A stretch of 64,000 nucleotides of DNA. It comes from Prorocentrum cordatum (lineage: Eukaryota > Sar > Dinophyceae > Prorocentrales > Prorocentraceae). The first letter of the stretch is position 1; each line of letters opens with the position of its first letter. The stretch lies in NCBI GenBank assembly GCA_963575745.1, contig CAUYUJ010003630.1, positions 1-64,000 of the forward strand. Reading direction: 5' to 3'. The translations under genes and the position numbers were made by a program. Below are positions 62,791 to 64,000 of this stretch, piece by piece. A model generated the notes under the pieces. That model saw nothing but the letters and a program-made list of their open reading frames with translations. It ran no database searches and had not been told where the DNA came from.

Positions 62791-63999
62791 TCACTGGGCG
62801 CTCAGGACCTGCGTGTTGCCCTCGGCGAGGTAGGCCGCCTGGTCGGCCTGGCAAACGTCTACGCTGGGCTCCGACCCCGTCTCCGAGATGGGGTCCATCT
62901 CCTCCGCCTTGCTAGTGGGGTGCCCCGGCTTGGGGTGCCTCATCCTCTTTCGGGCACAGCACCTGAGTAGTCGCCCCATTGCCTTGCCTACGCCCCGGCC
63001 TGCCCAAGCGCAGCAGAGCCTCCCGCCTGCGCGGGCCCTGCCTGCGGGAGAGAGCTTGGCCAAATCCGCCACGTTGATCGGGGAGCTGTGGGGCGCGACG
63101 CACGACGAGCAGATGTGCACCATCGGCTTGTCCCCAGTGGGAAGCGTACACGGAGTAGTGGCGCACAGGTGGACCATCCCGATGCCGTCGTCATCGCGGG
63201 TGGCCTCCAGGTCCGCCTTCAAGTGCCGATGCGAGCTCCCCTTCACCTCCCGAAACTTGTAGACGTACCCGTGGCGAGTAAGCCGGCCACCCTTAAGTGG
63301 GCCCTGCTCAAGTCTAGCCACGGAGCCTCCCGAACGGACGATGAGGTCGTTGGGCATCATCTTCTCTGCCCCTCCTCCTCGGCCTCGGACCTCGGTCTTG
63401 ATGTAGTCTTCGCCAATTTCGAGGGCCTCGGCGCTGCCGTACCAGGTGAGCGCTGCGGCTGTGTTGCCGTCCAGTGCCAGCTTCATGTCGTGCCCTGACT
63501 TGCTGCCCTGCGCGAAGCCTCTCACCGTGGCGAACAACAGCGTCAGGTATCTCCATGCTGTACCCACGAACCAGATCACGACGCCTACGGCGGAGCCCAG
63601 CACGGTGCCTACCGCGATCACCACCAAGGCTATAGCAGCCCACTGCAGCCTGGCCCAGTAGGCCCCGAGCATGTAGCGGCCCATGGAGTCCACCAGTCCC
63701 ATGATGAAGGCGATGAATTCGCGGAGGAGGGCGCCCAATGCATAGCCCGTCCTCTCCCCCAGCCACTTCAGTGCAGCCTCGACTCCTGCGCTGACTCTCT
63801 CCCTGGAGAAGAGCGGCGACTTCGGCTCGGCGTCGGGGGAAGGGGCTTCCTGCTGCGGCGGTGCCTTGCCGTTCCCAGTGGCGTTGGCGACGCCGCCCGA
63901 CCTCGGCGGGGGCGTGGGAGGGCTCTCCTCTGCGGCTCGCGCCTCCTCAGCCTGGCTCTCCCGCCTGACCTCGTCCCGGGTCGGAGTCAGCCTCCTGGG
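62791..63999 (-). CDS. Membrane-anchored ORF, 5' end beyond window
   Basis: Open from the right edge in the same frame as the downstream ORFs. An acidic/Pro-rich start (RRESQAEEARAAEESPP) is followed by an amphipathic helix and then two hydrophobic stretches (LQWAAIALVVIAVGTVLGSA, VGVVIWFVGTAWRYLTLLFA), likely one or two transmembrane helices. The soluble part is GHDMKLALDGNTAAALTWYG, GYVYKFREVKGSSHRHLKAD, VHLCATTPCTL and MVHICSSCVAPHSS, with Cys pairs that may bind metal. A membrane protein is unusual in DIRS-type elements. It might be a host gene piece, an envelope-like or accessory ORF, or an unrelated gene upstream. It ends at TGA 62793-62791. Confidence 0.5.
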   Translation of the reverse strand, partial: PRRLTPTRDEVRRESQAEEARAAEESPPTPPPRSGGVANATGNGKAPPQQEAPSPDAEPKSPLFSRERVSAGVEAALKWLGERTGYALGALLREFIAFIMGLVDSMGRYMLGAYWARLQWAAIALVVIAVGTVLGSAVGVVIWFVGTAWRYLTLLFATVRGFAQGSKSGHDMKLALDGNTAAALTWYGSAEALEIGEDYIKTEVRGRGGGAEKMMPNDLIVRSGGSVARLEQGPLKGGRLTRHGYVYKFREVKGSSHRHLKADLEATRDDDGIGMVHLCATTPCTLPTGDKPMVHICSSCVAPHSSPINVADLAKLSPAGRARAGGRLCCAWAGRGVGKAMGRLLRCCARKRMRHPKPGHPTSKAEEMDPISETGSEPSVDVCQADQAAYLAEGNTQVLSAQ

Positions 64000-64000
64000 C

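Larger units (their letters stand above)
50581..64000 (-). mobile_element. Large tyrosine-recombinase retroelement (DIRS/Ngaro-like), degenerate, 5' end beyond window
   Basis: A minus-strand coding tract of more than 13.4 kb. In order: membrane ORF (63999-62791), Cys/His ORF (62790-62146), gag-like ORF (62031-60058 and continuing), methyltransferase-like plus reverse transcriptase (59569-56597), RNase H (56684-55572), Cys-rich ORFs (55575-52907), tyrosine recombinase (52917-50581). The RT/RNase H plus tyrosine recombinase combination, without DDE integrase or protease, defines the DIRS/Ngaro/PAT group. The size and the extra ORFs exceed that family's usual layout. At least seven frame changes and four in-frame stops are needed to read it, three of the changes at runs of six to eight C. 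The element is therefore either decayed or affected by base-calling indels. Tandem 0.5-kb hairpin repeats lie just past its 3' end. Confidence 0.8.

Noticed and set aside
50983-63700. Many plus-strand ORFs opposite the retroelement (for example 54853-56270, 59560-60924)
   Set aside because: GC-rich antisense shadows. The catalytic motifs and continuity lie on the minus strand.
62791-63999. Viral envelope protein
   Set aside because: Hydrophobic helices and Cys pairs alone do not show this. No cleavage site or signal peptide was seen, and the N-terminus is outside the window.

Overview
This window looks like nuclear DNA of a dinoflagellate. Two paralogous genes encode short proteins with a bipartite, plastid-type presequence, and each is preceded by a degenerate copy of the 22-nt dinoflagellate spliced leader (19 of 22 positions match in both). 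The DNA is GC-rich, gene-poor and packed with micro-, mini- and satellite repeats. It also holds decayed Ty1/copia RNase H fragments and a very large tyrosine-recombinase retroelement. A GC-rich genus such as Prorocentrum is a guess from composition only. I saw no rRNA, tRNA, CRISPR array or bacterial-type operon.

Layout. Positions 1-4800 hold minisatellites, a roughly 200-bp foldback, alternating purine-pyrimidine DNA and triplet repeats. Positions 4835-9600, minus strand, hold exon-like pieces of one or more unknown nuclear-type genes with acidic and KRPAAA-type low complexity, separated by intron-like CTC/GAG repeats. Positions 10000-15000 hold palindromic 20-mers, a GGATGGGTA minisatellite and a ~140-bp satellite. 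Positions 15100-16550 hold a copia RNase H tail followed by two ORFs and 52-bp repeats. Positions 17000-20200 and 30500-34900 are two diverged copies of one segment carrying the plastid-type gene. The second copy has taken in 151-bp and ~70-bp satellites, and a 101-nt poly(T) tract lies just to its left. Positions 23500-26250 are almost pure triplet repeat and contain a 100-N assembly gap. Positions 27200-29800 hold a broken copia RNase H and a decayed coding tract.

Positions 35000-50300 are repeat-dominated: a compound microsatellite, about 2 kb of a ~98-bp palindromic satellite, a dispersed family with an 18-bp perfect stem, a satellite carrying the telomere-like TTAGGGT motif flanked by inverted CCTAGG arrays, and three ~500-bp tandem units each carrying four stem-loops.

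Positions 50581 to the right edge form a coding tract read on the minus strand, more than 13 kb long. In coding order it has a membrane-anchored ORF, a Cys/His-rich ORF, a gag-like ORF, a protein fusing a cytosine-C5-methyltransferase-like domain to reverse transcriptase, RNase H, Cys-rich ORFs, and a tyrosine recombinase. The architecture resembles DIRS/Ngaro-type elements but is larger and carries extra ORFs. It is probably not autonomous as assembled: several frame changes (three at runs of C), four in-frame stops, and a His where the recombinase nucleophile Tyr is expected.
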